Assembly (NCBI GenBank): GCA_022605955.1
Contig: JAKCOZ010000100.1
Span: 591,616 to 655,615 of the forward strand
Length of the DNA: 64,000 nt
Direction: 5' to 3'
From: Rallus limicola
Lineage: Eukaryota > Chordata > Aves > Gruiformes > Rallidae
Part shown: positions 11,794 to 21,442 of the stretch, in pieces
How positions within the stretch are numbered: position 1 is the first letter of the stretch
How the letters are laid out: each line of letters starts with the position of its first letter
Translations under genes and position numbers: made by a program
The notes under the pieces: model-generated
Database searches by the model: none
What the model was told of the DNA's origin: nothing
What the model saw: only the letters and a program-made list of their open reading frames with translations

Positions 11794-12221
11794 CCTATAA
11801 AGAGAGGCTGAGAGAGGTGGGCTGGGTCAGCCTGGAGAAGAGAAGGCTGTGGGGGGACCTCATTGCAGCCTGCCAGTCCCTGAAGGGAGCAGAGGAACAG
11901 GAGGGGAATCAGCTTGTTCAAAGGGCAGAGCCTGGCAGGACAAGGGGGCTGGAGTGAAGCTGGAGGAGGGAAGGGTTAGAGGAGATCTGAGGGGGAAGTT
12001 CTTTGCAGAGAGAGTGGGGAGGGGCTGGAAGGGGCTGCCCAGAGAGGGGGTGGGTGCCCCATCCCTGGAGGTGTTGAAGGCCAGGTTGGCTGGGGCCCTG
12101 GGCAACCTTGTGTAGCTGCAGGCCTGGAGGTTGGTGTCCCTGCCTGTGTCAGGGGGGTTGGAGCTCTCTGATCCTTGGGGTCCCTTCCAACCCAGACCAG
12201 TCTGGGATTCTCTGATTCTAT
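11793..12221 (+). mobile_element. CR1 group A, left arm of an inverted pair
   Basis: ORF2 C-terminal part (frame 11849-12115 ending ALGNLV) and 3' UTR to GGGATTCTCTGATTCTA. Followed within 4 bp by the same family in reverse. Confidence 0.94.
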
Positions 12222-12224
12222 AAA

Positions 12225-12817
12225 CAAGGTTGCCCAGGGCCCCAGCCAACCTGGCCTTCAACACCTCCAGGGATGGGGCACCCACCCCCTCTCTGGGCAG
12301 CCTGTTCCAGCCCCTCCCCACTCTCTCTGCAAAGAACTTCCCCCTCAGATCTCCTCTAACCCTTCCCTCCTCCAGCTTCACTCCAGCCCCCTTGTCCTGC
12401 CAGGCTCTGCCCTTTGAACAAGCTGATTCCCCTCCTGTTCCTCTGCTCCCTTCAGGGACTGGCAGGCTGCAATGAGGTCCCCCCACAGCCTTCTCTTCTC
12501 CAGGCTGACCCAGCCCAGCTCCCTCAGCCTCTCTCCATAGGGGAGCTGCTCCAGCCCTCTGAGCATCTTGGTGGCTCCTCTGACCCCTCTCCAACAGTTC
12601 CCCATCTTTCTTGTACTGGGGCCCCAGCTCTGGACACAGGACTCCAGCTGGGGCCTCCTGAGGGCAGAGCAGAGAGGGACAATCCCCTCCCTGTCCCTGC
12701 TGCCACCCCTCTGCTGATGGAGCCCAGGATCCCATCACCCTTCCCAGCTGCCAGAGCCAACTGCTGGCTCACGTTCAGTTTCTCACCCACCATGCCACCC
12801 AGGTCCTTCTCAACTGG
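12225..12817 (-). mobile_element. CR1 group A, right arm of an inverted pair, lacking its tail
   Basis: Begins at CAAGGTTGCCCAGGGCCCCA, inside the 3' UTR, so the terminal ~110 bp and octamers are missing. Extends to the region encoding [21 protein letters not shown] on the minus strand. Losing the tail while abutting a + copy suggests a recombination junction rather than a clean insertion. Confidence 0.92.
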
Positions 12818-13435
12818 TCTCACAGATTCCTATTTCTCCTTGTTCAATTAAAATCATCATCAGCAGAAATGAAATCAATCCTACAGCAGGAACACAGATG
12901 CATTTCCAGCCTGATCAGCTGCTCCACCATCCTCCCCCACGCCGCGGCGAGGCGCTAACGGGGAGATCTCTGAACCCAGTTGATGAGAACCAAGGGTTTG
13001 GGGTGGGTTGTTGGGGTTGGGGTTGGTTTTTTTTTCCCCCCCCTACTGTCTGAAAGTGCTGAAAACGATCAAGAGCAGGAAAAGTGGAGTGATTTATTAG
13101 ACTCATCAAAATTCAGACTTTGTTATTCCAGTCGCCTTCCATCTGTAGCTTGTTAGAAGGAGAAACCCTGGCAGCTCCCGCCGCGAGGCCGGAGGGGGAG
13201 GAGGGCATTTATCAGCCTTCCTCCTGCCATCCTGTTCTCATTTAGAGAAATGGACCCAGCTCTTGGAAACACATTAATAATCATTCACTGGATAGGGAAA
13301 GGAGTGGGGGGGAACCCCCACCCCCCCCCTCTCTCCTCATCCCCAACCACCACCTTCTTTTGTTATAATAATAATAGGAGTTGTGTTGGAACAAGGTGTG
13401 ATGCTCCACAGACTCTGTGGGCTCTTTAAGGCCAA
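12818..13435. other. Unique DNA with a noncoding-element candidate
   Basis: Contains GC-rich patches (CCACGCCGCGGCGAGGCGCTAA near 12938) and the candidate below, then a G/C homopolymer patch (13306-13330) and an AAT-rich run (13362-13377). Confidence 0.5.
13060..13300. promoter_or_regulatory. Candidate conserved noncoding element
   Basis: Unique sequence with TGATTTATTAGACTCATC, CCCGCCGCGAGGCCGG and ACATTAATAATCATTCACTGG; homeodomain-like cores with CpGs, no ORF. Candidate by appearance only. Confidence 0.28.
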
Positions 13436-14416
13436 GGGTAGAGTGCAAATGAACCCTTTTTCCAGGGCAAAGCAGATTCTCCCCCTCCATGAAGGGATTG
13501 GATGTTCCCTCAGGAAGTTTGGAGGTGACACTAAGCTGGGAGGAAGTGTTGACCTGCCTGAGGGTGGGGAGGCTCTTCAGAGGGATCTGGACAGGCTGGA
13601 CCCATGGGCTGAGACCAATGGGATGAGGTTTAACAAGGCCAAGGGTAGAGTGCTGCACATGGGACAGAACAAGCCCATGCAGAGCTCCAGGCTGGGGGGA
13701 GACTGGCTGGAGAGCTGTCAGGCAGAGAAGGACCTGGGGGTGTTGGGTGACTGCAGGCTGAGCAGGAGCCAGCAGGGTGCCCAGGGGGCCAGGAAGGCCA
13801 AGGGCATCCTGGCTTGTGTCAGACACAGGGTGGCCAGTAGGTGTGGGGAGGGGATTGTGCCCCTGGGCTGGGCACTGGTGAGGCTGCAGCTGGAGTGCTG
13901 GGTCCAGTTCTGGGCTCCTCAGCATCAGAAGGACATGGAGGTGCTGGAGCGAGTGCAGAGAAGGGCAACCAGGCTGGGGAAGGGGCTGGAGGGCAAATCC
14001 TCTGAGGAGCAGCTGAGGGAGCTGGGGGTGTTGAGGCTGGAGCAGAGGAGGCTGAGGGGAGACCTTCTGCCCACCTCCCCTGCCCTGCCAGGAGGGTGCA
14101 GAGAGGTGGGCGCTGGTCTCTTCAGCCAGGGGCCAGGAGCTGGGACAAGGGGCAATGGGCTCAAGCTGCCCCAGGGCAGGGTCAGCTCAGCTGGGAGGGA
14201 AAAGTTCTTCCCTGGCAGAGTTGTGGGGCTGTGGCACAGGGGCCTTGAGCAGGGTCAGGGCCTGGAATAGGGGCCTAGAACAGGGTCAGGGCCTGGCACA
14301 GGCTGCCCAGGGAAGGGGCTGAGTCCCCACCCCTGGGTGTGTTTAACAGACAGGGAGATGAGGTGCTCAGGGATCTGGTTTAGCACAGGACAGGAATGGT
14401 TGGACTTGATGATCTT
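13436..14416 (+). mobile_element. CR1 group C, long copy with short array
   Basis: Open for 295 codons (13383-14270), from the RT motif C region (KFGGDTKLGG, where the active CR1 motif is FADD) through NGMRFNKAKGRVLHMG and [16 protein letters not shown] to LWHRGLEQGQG, where a short array (14232-14303) begins. The tail is lost at TTGATGATCTT, where a group B copy starts. Confidence 0.94.
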
Positions 14417-14421
14417 GTCCA

Positions 14422-14803
14422 GGGAGCTGGGGCTGTTCAGCCTGGAGAGAAGAAGCCTGAGAGGGGATCTGATCAATGGGGATCAATAGCTGAAGGGTGG
14501 GACCCAGGGGGACATGGGCAGCCTCTTCTCAGTGTCTGTGGGGACAGGACAAGGGGTGATGGCCTCAAGTTGGAGCACAGGGAGTCCCACACCAATCTGG
14601 GGAAGAACTTTTTCCCAATGAGGATGAGGGAGCCCTGGGCCAGGCTGCCCAGGGGGGTGTGGAGTCTCCTTCTCTGGAGAGATTCCAGCCCCATCTGGAT
14701 GCCTCCCTGTGTGCCCTGTCCTAGGGACGCTGCTTTGGCAGGGGGTTGGACTCCATGATCTCTTGATGTCCCTTCCAACCCCTAGCATTCAGTGATTCTG
14801 TGA
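14422..14803 (+). mobile_element. CR1 group B, fused to the preceding group C
   Basis: GGGAGCTGGGGCTGTTCAGC onward to ATTCAGTGATTCTGTGA. Fusion in the same orientation with loss of the group C tail makes a C-B composite. Confidence 0.92.
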
Positions 14804-15342
14804 AAGGGCTAAGGACTACCAGTAGATGTCTGAAGGATTCCAGCTTCCCAACTCCCAACACAGGCTGAGATTCCAGCAGAGATTTAAATCCCAGGCACTC
14901 CAACCCCAGAGCAGCTCCGAAGAAGAACCACAAAGCTCCACCAAAGGGTATTCTGAAAGAAGAAACACTTTCTAACTCAAAAATGAATCCCACAAACATC
15001 CTCACCATGGGATTTTCTCCAGGCCTGGAAGTAAAGATTCAGCAAAAAAATCTCTTCCTCAGCTCCCAGAACAAAGCTGCCAATCACCTGCTACCTAAAG
15101 TAAACCCATACGGTGAGGGGAAGACCACCCCATGGGGTGATGCTCCAGGATGGCATGGGAGCAAAGCTCCCTGACTTTATTAAGGCCCTGGCAATGCCAT
15201 GTCCTAATTTGATATCCTTCTATACAATAAGGTCTCCACTATGTCTCTGGGATACCTCCCTCCTGATCTACCACCCTCATACTGAAGAATTTCTTCTTAC
15301 TGGCCAACCTGAGGAGAGACCTTATCACCACCTACAGAAACC
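14804..15342. other. Unique DNA with small CR1-like scraps
   Basis: No gene recognised. CCCTCATACTGAAGAATTTC (15276-15295) resembles reversed CR1 ORF2, suggesting old decayed insertions. Confidence 0.4.
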
Positions 15343-15503
15343 AGATCTGTGTGCCCTGTCCTAAGGACCTTGCTTAAGCAGGGGGGTTGGACCAGATGAT
15401 CTCTTGAGGTCTCTTCCAAGCCCTGTGACTCTGTGATTCTGTGGAGGAGGTTGGAACTAGATCATCTTTAAGGTCCTACCCAGCACAAAGCATTCTGTGA
15501 CTC
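15343..15503 (+). mobile_element. Two old CR1 3' tails in series
   Basis: A first tail ends at GTGACTCTGTGATTCTGTGG (15443). A second (GGTTGGAACTAGATCATC...CATTCTGTGACTC) follows directly. Confidence 0.85.
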
Positions 15504-15724
15504 CCATGTCTCTGTGAGCACCCTTCCCCTGGACCACACCGCTGGAGGATGATTTATCACAGTAAATTAGGAATTGAAATCTTGTGTGGAGCACTGAGGA
15601 TTCATGATGGATGTCTCCTGGTGCTGGAAAGGCTACTGCTCATTGAATACATGGAGATCTTCACTGATGACTGGTAGCCCATCCCATACCCATCAGCACA
15701 TCACAGGCTGCACTCCCCCTTCAC
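15504..15724. other. Unique intronic DNA
   Basis: Nothing recognised. Confidence 0.4.
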
Positions 15725-16376
15725 ACAATCACAGAATCACAAGCTTGGAAAAGACCTTGAAGATCATCAAGTCCAACCATCCCTGTCCTGTGCTGAACCA
15801 GATCCCTGAGCACCTCATCTCCCTGTCTGTTAAACACACCCAGGGGTGGGGACTCAACCCCCTCCCTGGGCAGCCTGTGCCAGGCCCTGACCCTGTCTCA
15901 GGCCCTGAGCCTGTTCTAGGCCCCTATTCCAGACCCATCTCAGGCCCTGTCCCTGCTCCAGGTCTGTCCCAGGCCCTGACCCTGCTCCAGGCCCCTGTTC
16001 CACAGCCCCACAACTCTGCCAGGGAAGAACTTTTCCCTCCCAGCTGAGCTGACCCTGCCCTGGGGCAGCTTGAGCCCATTGCCCCTTGTCCCAGCTCCTG
16101 GCCCCTGGCTGAAGAGACCAGCGCCCACCTCTCTGCACCCTCCTGGCAGGGCAGGGGAGGTGGGCAGAAGGTCTCCCCTCAGCCTCCTCTTCTCCAGCCT
16201 CAACACCCCCAGCTCCCTCAGCTGCTCCTCAGAGGATTTGCCCTCCAGCCCCTTCCCCAGCCTGCTTGCCCTCCTCTGGACTTGCTCCAGGAGGTCTTTC
16301 TGATGCTGAGGAGCCCAGAACTGGCCCCAGCACTCCAGCTTCAACCTCACCACTGCCCATTCCATGGGCACAATCA
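15725..16376 (-). mobile_element. CR1 group C with internal array
   Basis: Tail AATCACAGAATCACAAGC; array at about 15882-16000 (CAGGCCCTGACCCTG modules); ORF2 open to 16377 on the minus strand (145 codons, VRLKLECWGQFWAPQHQ to LWNRGLEQGQG). Confidence 0.94.
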
Positions 16377-16574
16377 CTTCTTTAGCACCAACCTCAGCAC
16401 CTCAGTTCCCATTGTGACAGACACAGGCTGCTCTCCCCAGCTGATAAACGATGCTCATATCCCATCAAGTATAATGCAAGCTGGGTGGTTTGTTTTATTT
16501 TTAGGGGGAGGGGGTTGGGTTTCTTTATTTATATATATTTTTTTTAATTTTTTTTTGCAGTCTGTCTTCCATTG

Positions 16575-17010
16575 CAGCAGTAAAGTTTTTAATTAGGCAA
16601 GCTAATGAGATCGATTAGTCATTAGAAGTGACCTCTGGAGCCCGGGCGAGGAGCGTGCGAGGGGCTGATAACAGGGGGGGGGGGGGGGGGAAGCTGGGGT
16701 ATTATTGTTGGTAATAAAAACCTTCAAGTGGTTGGAGTTGAGTGAAATGTGCCAGGGGGAATACATCATGTGGAGGAAGAAAAAAAAAAACTAAAATTAC
16801 AAGCCTGGGAGCCTTGTAATGAAGGGGAATTAAAACCCAACATCCTATCTAAATAACATGATTATCTACACAAAACCCCTCAGCCAGCAAGTAATAATAG
16901 ACAACGGTGCTCTTCAGAGAGGTTCTTTCAGGAGGTGGTTAATACCAGAGCTGTGCACACAGGCACTTTGAGAAGAGCAGCTCTGGCATGAATACACCAT
17001 CCAATTACTA
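16575..17010. promoter_or_regulatory. Candidate conserved noncoding element cluster
   Basis: TTTTTAATTAGGCAAGCTAA and GATCGATTAGTCATTAG (16587-16625) are clustered homeodomain cores. After a CpG-rich patch and poly-G come AT-rich unique stretches to 17010 (GGTAATAAAAACC, TAAATAACATGATTATC, CCATCCAATTACTACTGG). No ORF. Inferred. Confidence 0.33.
16674..16690 (+). repeat. Poly-G run (17 G)
   Basis: Seventeen G next to GCCCGGGCGAGG sequence; potential quadruplex. Confidence 0.9.
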
Positions 17011-17759
17011 CTGGGGAATAGAGTTTACCAGGTGCCAGCCTGTCTTGTGTGAGGAGGAGGAGGAAGGGGGGGAGTTGTGGATGCCTGGGAGGAGGATGGG
17101 GGACTCATCTGTAGAGCTCCAATTTGGGACTTGCCATTTCTTGGGATGGCAGGCAGGAGTTTGAGGAGGTTTTGGGTTGATGAGTGGCTGCTAGAGCTTA
17201 TGGAGGGGGTAAAAATAATGAAGTTAATAATGTATTCAACAAATTCCCAGCTTAATAATTCCGTGAGGTCGGAGAAGCGGCAGAGGGAAAGGGGTCAAAC
17301 TTGGTCTGTTGTTGTTTGGGGGAGGATGCTGGGTTGTGGCTCATCCCTGGTGGGAAAGACCTGCTTTGGGGAGGTGGTTAAAGCTGTAGCCATGGGAGGC
17401 TGGATGTTTCCACGCTTCAAGTGTGACAATAGTGTCTCAGAGTCACCAGAGACTGGATTTCATTCTGTTTGGAGCTTGTAGGGGGTTGGTGTGTCTGTCT
17501 TGCTGTTGTTCCTCTTTTGGAGGCCTAAATACAGTTCCTGAAGCAAACTGCTCTGACTTGGCAGAGCAATTATCATTCTAATTAGAGATTAGATGGGGCA
17601 GTTGCTGCCCTGAAGAATTTTGACTGATAGAAAGAGGTCCCAGGACAGGGATGCAGCAGTGAAACCCCGTTTCCTTTCCATCTTCACCCCTCTCTTTTCT
17701 TACTTCACTTCTTCCTTCCCTCTGAAGCGATGGGTGACTGTGGTTCTTCTGCTCATTCA

Positions 17760-17895
17760 ATCATTGAATGCTTTGGGCTGGAAGGAATTGTGAAGGTCCT
17801 CAAGTCTCTTCCTAACCATAGGCAGGAAGAACTTCACTAAATGAGGTTGCTCAGAGACCCATCAAGCCTGATCTTGAATGTCTCCAGGGATGGGG
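17760..17895 (-). mobile_element. Old CR1 3' fragment
   Basis: ATCATTGAATGCTTTGGGCTGGAAGG resembles the older reversed tail seen at 41491. Ends near GATGGGG at 17896. Confidence 0.8.
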
Positions 17896-18021
17896 TGTGG
17901 AAAACCAGCAGGTCTACAACGTGTGCTCCAAGAAAGGATGTGTGAAGTCAACTGGTGAATGTTACACTAACTGGAAAGCCAGGAAGTTAACACTGGGACC
18001 TGAAAGAATATGAAGCTAGTG

Positions 18022-18164
18022 GATCACTGGCACAGGTGTCCCAGAGAGGTGGTGGAGGCCCCATCCCTGGAGACATTCAAGGTCAGGCTTGATGGGGCTG
18101 TGAGCAACCTGATGCAGTGAAGATGTCCTTGCTCACTGCAGGGGGTTGGACTAGATGGCCTGAT
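18022..18164 (+). mobile_element. Old CR1 3' fragment
   Basis: GTGGATCACTGGCACAGG to GACTAGATGGCCTGAT. The tail is cut off where a group B copy begins. Similar to the copy at 50383. Confidence 0.85.
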
Positions 18165-18168
18165 CCGT

Positions 18169-18510
18169 GGGGATCTGATCAATGGTTATCAATAGCTGAA
18201 GGGTGGGACACAGGGGGACATGGGCAGCCTCTTCTCAGTGTCTGTGGGGACAGGACAAGGGGCGATGGCCTCAAGTTGGAGCACAGGGAGTTCCACACCA
18301 ATGTGGGGAAGAACTTCTTCCCAGTGAGGGTGAGGGAGCCCTGGGCCAGGCTGCCCAGGGGGGTGTGGAGTCTCCTTCTCTGGAGAGATTCCAGCCCCAT
18401 CTGGATGCCTCCCTGTGTGCCCTGTCCTAGGGACCCTGCTTTGGCAGGGGGGTTGGACCTGATGATCTCTGGAGGCCTCTTCCAACCCCTACGATTCTGT
18501 GATTCTCTGA
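18169..18510 (+). mobile_element. CR1 group B
   Basis: Runs from GGGGATCTGATCAATGG to ACGATTCTGTGATTCTCTGA; inserted into or joined to the old copy at left. Confidence 0.93.
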
Positions 18511-18602
18511 TACAGAACTATAAAGCCCCAGATCTCTGTTAAGGAGATGGGGAAGCTTCTCCTTCCTCTCTAGGGAATGAGATTGGCTTGTGCCAGGAAT
18601 AT

Positions 18603-19275
18603 TGTGGCCAGTAGGTGTGGGGAGGGGATTGTGCCCCTGGGCTGGGCACTGGTGAGGCTGCAGCTGGAGTGCTGGGTCCAGTGCTGGGCTCCTCAGCATC
18701 AGAAGGACATGGAGGTGCTGGAGCGAGTGCAGAGAAGGGCAACCAGGCTGGGGAAGGGGCTGGAGGGCAAATCCTCTGAGGAGCAGCTGAGGGAGATGGG
18801 GGTGTTGAGGCTGGAGAAGAGGAGGCTGAGGGGAGACCTTCTGCCCACCTCCCCTGCCCTGCCAGGAGGGTGCAGAGAGGTGGGCGCTGGTCTCTTCAGC
18901 CAGGGGCCAGGAGCTGGGACAAGGGGCAATGGGCTCAAGCTGCCCCAGGGCAGGGTCAGCTCAGCTGGGAGGGACAAGTTCTTCCCTGGCAGAGTTGTGG
19001 GGCTGTGGAACAGGGGCCTGGAGCAGGGTCAGGGCCTGGAATGGGTCAGGGCCTGGAACGGGCCTGGAATAGGGGCCTAGAACAGGGTCAGGGCCTGAGA
19101 CAGGGTCAGGGCCTGGCACAGGCTGCCCAGGGAGGGGTCTGAGTCCCCACCCCTGGGTGTGTTTAACAGACAGGGAGATGAGGTGCTCAGGGCTCTGGTT
19201 TAGCACAGGACAGGAATGGTTGGACTCTCTGATCTTCAAGGTCTTTTCCAACCTTGTGGTTCTGTGTTTCTGTGA
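18603..19275 (+). mobile_element. CR1 group C with internal array
   Basis: TGTGGCCAGTAGGTGTGGGG onward, open 167 codons (18577-19080) into the array at about 19012-19122, then the group C tail ending TTCTGTGTTTCTGTGAA. Confidence 0.94.
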
Positions 19276-19688
19276 AAACACATTTCCCAATTTTTCTTGT
19301 TTTGCCCCAGATCCCTCATCCTGAGATCCCCCTCAAAACCCAACCTTATTCTCCCTTCTCTCCCAGAGAGAAACATGAGGACAGGTCCAACATTTTCAGG
19401 ACAAATAACCCTTGTGTTTTTCCCCTCTCAACCTCCCAATCATTTTAATTAGAATATCTCCCAAGAAAAACAACCATCCCTTTAAATCAGTTATAAAAGC
19501 AGAAGACTTCATCTCAGCATGTAGTGTCAGCTTTAATTATCTGGGCAGTTAGAGCTGTATGTTATAAAAGTCAGGCAATTAGATGCTTTCCTTAAAGCCA
19601 TGAAAGGAAAAATTGCTTGCTATCAAGCAGAAGAAAACCAGAGTCAGACACAGAACTGTTAATTGCACGAGACATTCAGCAGAAGAAA
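19276..19688. other. Unique intronic DNA
   Basis: AT-rich (CTTTAATTATCTGGGCAG, GTTATAAAAGTCAGGCAATT). Could be regulatory, but nothing decisive. Confidence 0.4.
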
Positions 19689-20047
19689 CCAGCTTGTAGA
19701 TCATCCAGGAAAATAGGATGGGAGCTGGAGTGATTAAATCAGTAAATCTGGGATCAAGGTGGTGGTGGTGAAGGTGTGATTCGGCTCATAGAGGTTTGCT
19801 GGGATAGTGGAGCCCAATCAAGAAGGTTTCTGAACCACCTTCAAGCCCATCAGAACCTTTTTCTTACCATTAACCATGGTGGTCCCATGTCTGATGCACT
19901 CCAGAGGTCTTTCTGTTCAGGGAGGTGGTTGAGTCACCATCCCTGGATGTGTTTTAAAAAAGGGTAGATGAGGTACCTCCCAGTAAGTGTGACAGAGCCC
20001 TGGGCCAGGCTGCCCAGGGGGGTGTGGAGTCTCCTTCTCTGGAGAGA
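19689..20047 (+). repeat. Direct repeat, left copy (partner at 22361-22717)
   Basis: CCAGCTTGTAGATCATCCAG to CTCCTTCTCTGGAGA matches 22361-22717 closely, including a unique part (GAGGTTTGCTGGG, GTGGAGCCCAATCAAGAAGG) and a CR1 junction. Together the copies bracket the ZC3H3 exon. Confidence 0.88.
19919..19980 (+). mobile_element. Old CR1 ORF2 scrap
   Basis: GGAGGTGGTTGAGTCACCATC matches the EVVESPS codons of CR1 ORF2; it is joined to group B sequence after GAGGTACCTCCCAG. Confidence 0.75.
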
Positions 20048-20161
20048 TTCCAGCCCCATCTGGATGCCTCCCTGTGTGCCCTGTCCTAGGGACCCTGCTT
20101 TGGCAGGGGGGTTGGACCTGATGATCTCTGGAGGTCCCTTCCACCCCCTATGATTCTGTGA
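19988..20161 (+). mobile_element. CR1 group B 3' end
   Basis: AGCCCTGGGCCAGGCTGCCC to CTATGATTCTGTGAT, 5'-truncated in the ORF2 C-terminus. Confidence 0.9.
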
Positions 20162-20165
20162 TACA

Positions 20166-20240
20166 GTTTAGCACAGGACAGGAATGGTTGGACTTGATGA
20201 TCTTAAAGGTCTTTTCCAACCTTGTGCTTCTGTGATTCAG
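20166..20240 (+). mobile_element. CR1 group C tail only
   Basis: GTTTAGCACAGGACAGGA to CTTCTGTGATTCAG; a 75-bp 3' end directly after a group B tail. Confidence 0.88.
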
Positions 20241-20265
20241 CCCCTTTTGCACACGTAGAAGAGTT

Positions 20266-20869
20266 GGCTGTAGGAGTTGGTGTGGTCCATTGGCTGTAGG
20301 ACTTGTTGGTATGGTCTGTTTGCTGTAGGACTTGTTGGTATGGTCCATTGGCTGCAGGACTTGTTGGTATGGTCCATTGGCTGCAGGACTTATTGGTATG
20401 GTCCATTGGCTATAGGACTTGTTGGTATGGTCCATTGGCTGTAGGACTTGTTGGTATGGTCTGTTTGCTGTAGGACTTGTTGGTATGGTCCATTGGCTGT
20501 AGGACTTGTTGGGATGGTCCATTGGCTGTAGGACTTGGTATGGTCCATTGGCTGTAGGACTTGTTGGTATGGTCTATTGGCTGTAGGACTTGTTGGTATG
20601 GTCCATTGGCTGTAGGACTTGTTGGTATGGTCCATTGGCTGCAGGACTTATTGGTATGGTCCATTGGCTATAGGACTTGTTGGTATGGTCCATTGGCTGC
20701 AGGACTTATTGGTATGGTCCATTGGCTATAGGACTTGTTGGTATGGTCCATTGGCTGTAGAACTTGTTGGTATGGTCTCTTGGCTGTAGGACTTGTTGGT
20801 ATGGTCTCTTGGCTGTAGAACTTGTTGGTATGGTCCATTGGCTGTAGGACTTGTTGGTATGGTCCATTC
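20266..20869. repeat. 29-bp minisatellite, about 20.8 copies
   Basis: Unit GGCTGTAGGACTTG-TTGGTATGGTCCATT, with variants (GGCTGCAGGACTTATTGG, TTTGCTGTAGG, TCTCTTGGC) arranged in blocks that show higher-order copying; one unit lacks TTGTTG (near 20535). It ends 57 bp before the ZC3H3 exon. Open frames through it on the minus strand (DHTNKSYSQWTIPTSP) arise because 29 is not a multiple of 3 and no unit frame holds a stop. Confidence 0.95.
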
Positions 20870-20926
20870 TGTCCCATTTTCCAATGAATTTCAACCCCTT
20901 TTTTTTTCCCATTTGCTTTCTTCTAG

Positions 20927-21083
20927 GAGCCAACTTCCATTTCATGAGGAACCCCCCAACCAACAAGGTGATCAAGACACGCTACAGGATAGTGAAGAAG
21001 AACGTGGTCTCTTCAGCTGGGTCCTTATCATCATTTGCCAGCCCCATTCCCAACTGGAAGATGAGGCGCCCGGTGACATCCAG
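20927..21083 (+). CDS. ZC3H3: Internal coding exon of ZC3H3 (CCCH zinc-finger protein)
   Basis: Seen: a polypyrimidine stretch and TTCTAG end at 20926, then 157 coding bases, then the donor CAG/gtaatt with GT at 21084. Two bases complete a split codon, 51 full codons follow, and two bases start the next split codon (phase 1 in, phase 2 out). The peptide contains TNKVIKTRYRIVKK, then a Ser-rich linker and NWKMRRPVTSR. Known: vertebrate ZC3H3 carries an almost identical SKVIKTRYRIVKK stretch, followed by a basic Trp-Arg-Ala-Arg-Arg segment, upstream of its five CCCH fingers (recalled, not searched). ZC3H3 is a nuclear protein linked to polyadenylated RNA handling: Smicl/CPSF30 and SMAD contacts, mRNA export, and the PAXT exosome-targeting link. 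The fingers are not in this window. A 29-bp minisatellite ends 57 bp before the exon. Skipping the exon would shift the frame, since 157 is not a multiple of 3. The alternative is an unknown paralogue; the motif makes this unlikely. Confidence 0.87.
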
Positions 21084-21442
21084 GTAATTCTTCCACACCT
21101 TCTATGTGACCAGTTGGGATGTGGGAGCCAAGGGAGCTCCCACGTTGGTTCCTTGTTATTAATGTTGTGTGTTTGATGCTTAATTAGTCTCTTTAGCTGC
21201 TTCTCCATGGAGTTTATTGACTTAAAGTGTAAAATCTTATTAGTAATCTCATTAGGCTGAGTTGGCAGCCAATGGTGAGCCAAGGCCTGGGGCTTCATGT
21301 TTATTCATCATCTGGATTGACTGTTTTGGTGAAGAAGTTGAAGAAGGAGTATGGAAGAAGGATAAATACTCACAGGTCATCTACATGGGGCCTAAGTAAA
21401 CTCACTGCTTGTTTTAGAAGTAGATGTCACCTGTTAATTAAA
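21084..21442. other. Intron start, unique DNA
   Basis: Follows the donor site. TGCTTAATTAGTCTC and ATCTTATTAGTAATCTCATTAG (21176-21256) are AT-rich, possibly conserved; otherwise nothing recognised. Confidence 0.45.

Larger units (their letters stand above)
16377..17759. other. Unique DNA, AT-rich, with noncoding-element candidates
   Basis: Holds the T-rich run 16530-16556, a 17-G run and the candidate at 16575-17010. The 134-codon ORF at 17077-17481 has no splice signals or recognisable similarity and is not called. Confidence 0.5.

Noticed and set aside
17077..17481. 134-codon ORF beginning MDAWEEDGG
   Set aside because: No similarity recognised, no splice-site support, and it lies in AT-rich intronic DNA.
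20203..20975. Minus-strand frames DHTNKSYSQWTIPTSP
   Set aside because: Open frames of a 29-bp minisatellite overlapping a ZC3H3 intron; no stop occurs in any rotation of the unit.
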